The position numbers and the translations under genes are program-made. Below are positions 29,201 to 31,982 of a stretch of 31,982 nt of DNA, in pieces. Position 1 is the stretch's first letter. Each line of letters starts with the position of its first letter. The DNA is from Blattamonas nauphoetae (lineage: Eukaryota > Preaxostyla > Oxymonadida). The notes under the pieces were generated by a model. The model was given only the letters and a program-made list of their open reading frames with translations. It was not told the DNA's origin and made no database searches. Location of the stretch: contig JARBJD010000574.1 in assembly GCA_033064195.1 (NCBI GenBank), forward strand, positions 1 to 31,982, written 5' to 3'.

Positions 29201-31982
29201 GAGTTCGACTAGGAAAAAGAAAAGAAAGTTGTGCAAAATGTGAGTGTGTCAGGTGAGAGGTCCTTTGTTCGCACTTTCAGTGCTCACGTCAGGGTTGTTG
29301 GTTGTTGGTTTTTGGACCCAAGGGGGGTATCACGTCAACTTTTTGAAAAATGTTTGAAAACAAAGTTAAGTCGCAGAATTGAACAAAAAGTGATTGAAAT
29401 TCAAAAAAAGTTCTCGGAGTTATTCCTGAATGTGAGTTCGACTAGGAAAAAGAAAAGAAAGTTGTGCAAAATGTGAGTGTGTCAGGTGAGAGGTCCTTTG
29501 TTCGCACTTTCAGTGCTCACGTCAGGGTTGTTGGTTGTTGGTTTTGGACCCAAGGGGGTATCACGTCAACTTTTTGAAAAATGTTTGAAAACAAAGTTCA
29601 AAAACTCAGGAAAGTGGAGAGCGAAGACAGAAATTGAAAATGTAAGTCGCAGAATTGAACAAAAGTGATTGAAATTCAAAAAGTTCTCGGAGTTATTCCT
29701 GAATGTGAGTTCGACTAGGAAAAGAAAAGAAAGTTGTGCAAAATGTGAGTGTGTCAGGTGAGAGGTCCTTTGTTCGCACTTTCAGTGCTCACGTCAGGGT
29801 TGTTGGTTGTTGGTTTTGGACCCAAGGGGGTATCACGTCAACTTTTTGAAAATGTTTGAAAACAAAGTTCAAAAACTCAGGAAAGTGGAGAGCGAAGACA
29901 GAAATTGAAAATGTAAGTCGCAGAATTGAACAAAAAGTGATTGAAATTCAAAAAGTTCTCGGAGTTATTCCTGAATGTGAGTTCGACTAGGAAAAAGAAA
30001 AGAAAGTTGTGCAAAATGTGAGTGTGTCAGGTGAGAGGTCCTTTGTTCGCACTTTCAGTGCTCACGTCAGGGTTGTTGGTTGTTGGTTTTGGACCCAAGG
30101 GGGTATCACGTCAACTTTTTGAAAAATGTTTGAAAACAAAGTTCAAAAAAAACTCAGGAAAGTGGAGAGCGAAGACAGAAATTGAAAATGTAAGTCGCAG
30201 AATTGAACAAAAAGTGATTGAAATTCAAAAAAGTTCTCGGAGTTATTCCTGAATGTGAGTTCGACTAGGAAAAAGAAAAGAAAGTTGTGCAAAATGTGAG
30301 TGTGTCAGGTGAGGGAGTCCTTTGTTCGCACTTTCAGTGCTCACGTCAGGGTTGTTGGTTGTTGGTTTTGGACCCAAGGGGGTATCACGTCAACTTTTTG
30401 AAAATGTTTGAAAACAAAGTTCAAAAACTCAGGAAAGTGGAGAGCGAAGACAGAAATTGAAAATGTAAGTCGCAGAATTGAACAAAAAGTGATTGAAATT
30501 CAAAAAGTTCTCGGAGTTATTCCTGAATGTGAGTTCGACTAGGAAAAGAAAAGAAAGTTGTGCAAAATGTGAGTGTGTCAGGTGAGAGGTCCTTTGTTCG
30601 CACTTTCAGTGCTCACGTCAGGGTTGTTGGTTGTTGGTTTTTGGACCCAAGGGGGGTATCACGTCAACTTTTTTGAAAAATGTTTGAAAACAAAGTTCAA
30701 AAACTCAGGAAAGTGGAGAGCGAAGACAGAAATTGAAAATGTAAGTCGCAGAATTGAACAAAAAGTGATTGAAATTCAAAAAGTTCTCGGAGTTATTCCT
30801 GAATGTGAGTTCGACTAGGAAAAAGAAAAGAAAGTTGTGCAAAATGTGAGTGTGTCAGGTGAGGGTCCTTTGTTCGCACTTTCAGTGCTCACGTCAGGGT
30901 TGTTGGTTGTTGGTTTTGGACCCAAGGGGTATCACGTCAACTTTTGAAAATGTTTGAAAACAAAGTTCAAAAACTCAGGAAAGTGGAGAGCGAAGACAGA
31001 AATTGAAAATGTAAGTCGCAGAATTGAACAAAAGTGATTGAAATTCAAAAAAGTTCTCGGAGTTATTCCTGAATGTGAGTTCGACTAGGAAAAGAAAAGA
31101 AAGTTGTGCAAAATGTGAGTGTGTCAGGTGAGGGTTCTTTGTTCGCACTTTCCAGTGCTCACGTCAGGGTTGTTGGTTGTTGGTTTTTGGACCCAAGGGG
31201 GTATCACGTCAACTTTTTGAAAAATGTTTGAAAACAAAGTTCAAAAACTCAGGAAAGTGGAGAGCGAAGACAGAAATTGAAAATGTAAGTCGCAGAATTG
31301 AACAAAAGTGATTGAAATTCAAAAAAGTTCTCGGAGTTATTCCTGAATGTAGAGTTCGACTAGGAAAAGAAAAGAAAGTTGTGCAAAATGTGAGTGTGTC
31401 AGGTGAGAGATCCTTTGTTCGCACTTTCAGTGCTCACGTCAGGGTTGTTGGTTGTTGGTTTTGGACCCAAGGGGGTATCACGTCAACTTTTTGAAAAATG
31501 TTTGAAAACAAAGTTCAAAAAAACTCAGGAAAGTGGAGAGCGAAGACAGAAATTGAAAATGTAAGTCGCAGAATTGAACAAAAGTGATTGAAATTCAAAA
31601 AAAGTTCTCGAGGTTATTCCTGAATGTGGGACGACTAGGAAAAAGAAAGTTGTGCAAAATGTGAGTGTGTCAGGTGAGAGGTCCTTTGTTCGCACTTTCA
31701 GTGCTCACGTCAGGGTTGTTGGTTGTTGGTTTTGGACCCAAGGGGTATCACGTCAACTTTTTGAAAAATGTTTGAAAACAAAGTTCAAAAAACTCAGGAA
31801 AGTGGAGAGCGAAGACAGAAATTGAAAATGTAAGTCGCAGAATTGAACAAAAGTGATTGAAATTCAAAAAGTTCTCGGAGTTATTCCTGAATGTGAGAGT
31901 TCGACTAGGAAAAGAAAAGTTGTGCAAAATGTGAGTGTGTCAGGCAGAGTCCTTTGTTCACACTTTCAGTGCTCACGTCAGG
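14230..31982 (+). repeat. satellite DNA, ~274-bp unit, about 66 units, continuing past the window
   Basis: The word GTAAGTCGCAG recurs 65 times from 14284 to 31829, plus one unit that lost it, with typical spacing 271-280 bp (mean about 274). Units are nearly identical. Differences are mostly in the lengths of A, T, G and C runs. Each unit carries TGTGAGTGTGTCAGG, AGAGGTCCTTTGTTCGCAC, a GTTGTTGGTTGTTGG word, GTATCACGTCAAC and AGTGGAGAGCGAAGACAG. Four units have internal deletions (junctions near 19921, 20525, 23726 and 29367). Three consecutive 280-bp units at 22081-22920 are identical. Units from about 30300 rightwards carry more substitutions and small indels. The recurrent 60-80-codon frames do not hold a constant frame across units and are not called as genes. 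Confidence 0.97.
22081..22920 (+). repeat. three identical consecutive 280-bp satellite units
   Basis: Three tandem 280-bp blocks are identical throughout, including all homopolymer lengths. This points to recent local duplication or gene conversion within the array. Confidence 0.85.

Noticed and set aside
14378-31494. Dozens of similar 60-87-codon frames in the satellite as a tandem gene family
   Set aside because: The frame is broken or switched from unit to unit by run-length changes, so it is not preserved; three different frames appear equally often. They are a by-product of near-identical repeats.
14230-31982. Satellite as rDNA spacer or telomeric repeat
   Set aside because: No rRNA-like sequence in the window, and the unit length and content do not resemble telomere repeats.

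Overview
This is a eukaryotic window: splice-like signals, a long satellite array, a nested DNA transposon, a tRNA-derived sequence and fragmented low-density coding regions, with no bacterial operon or ribosome-binding-site pattern. The organism is probably a protist. Several coding-like frames read smoothly through TAA or TAG and end at TGA. That would fit a UAR=glutamine code, known in hexamitid diplomonads and the oxymonad Streblomastix, so I lean weakly towards a metamonad. I cannot name a species.

Layout. 1-1270: a minus-strand host coding region (coiled-coil-like, unidentified) whose frame shifts. 1271-2600: gene-free, ending in a strongly pyrimidine-rich stretch. 2600-5640: a degenerate tandem array with units of about 138 bp, each holding an imperfect GTACC...GGTAC hairpin. 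The array is split at 3173-4685 by a 1513-bp fold-back DNA transposon with 31-bp terminal inverted repeats and an 8-bp target duplication. That transposon carries a secondary insertion with a tRNA-derived sequence and a strong GC-rich hairpin.

5860-11250: a broken virus-like element. It has a peptidase-S74-like chaperone part on the plus strand. On the minus strand it has a small unknown part, two tandem paralogous blocks of about 1.8 kb that look like capsid-type structural genes, and a small hydrophobic/basic part. No polymerase, integrase or packaging ATPase was recognised, so this is a structural-module fragment or the rest lies elsewhere.

11441-14278: plus-strand pieces of probably one host gene (charged, coiled-coil-like middle; beta-rich-looking C-terminal part) with candidate introns and frame changes. 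Its last codons run directly into 14230-31982, a satellite of about 66 units averaging about 274 bp that continues to the window edge. The satellite unit appears to contain this gene's terminal codons and stop, so the array may have been seeded from the gene's 3' end. Most unit-to-unit differences are homopolymer lengths, which may be real slippage or long-read assembly error. The same doubt applies to the frame changes in the host coding regions.
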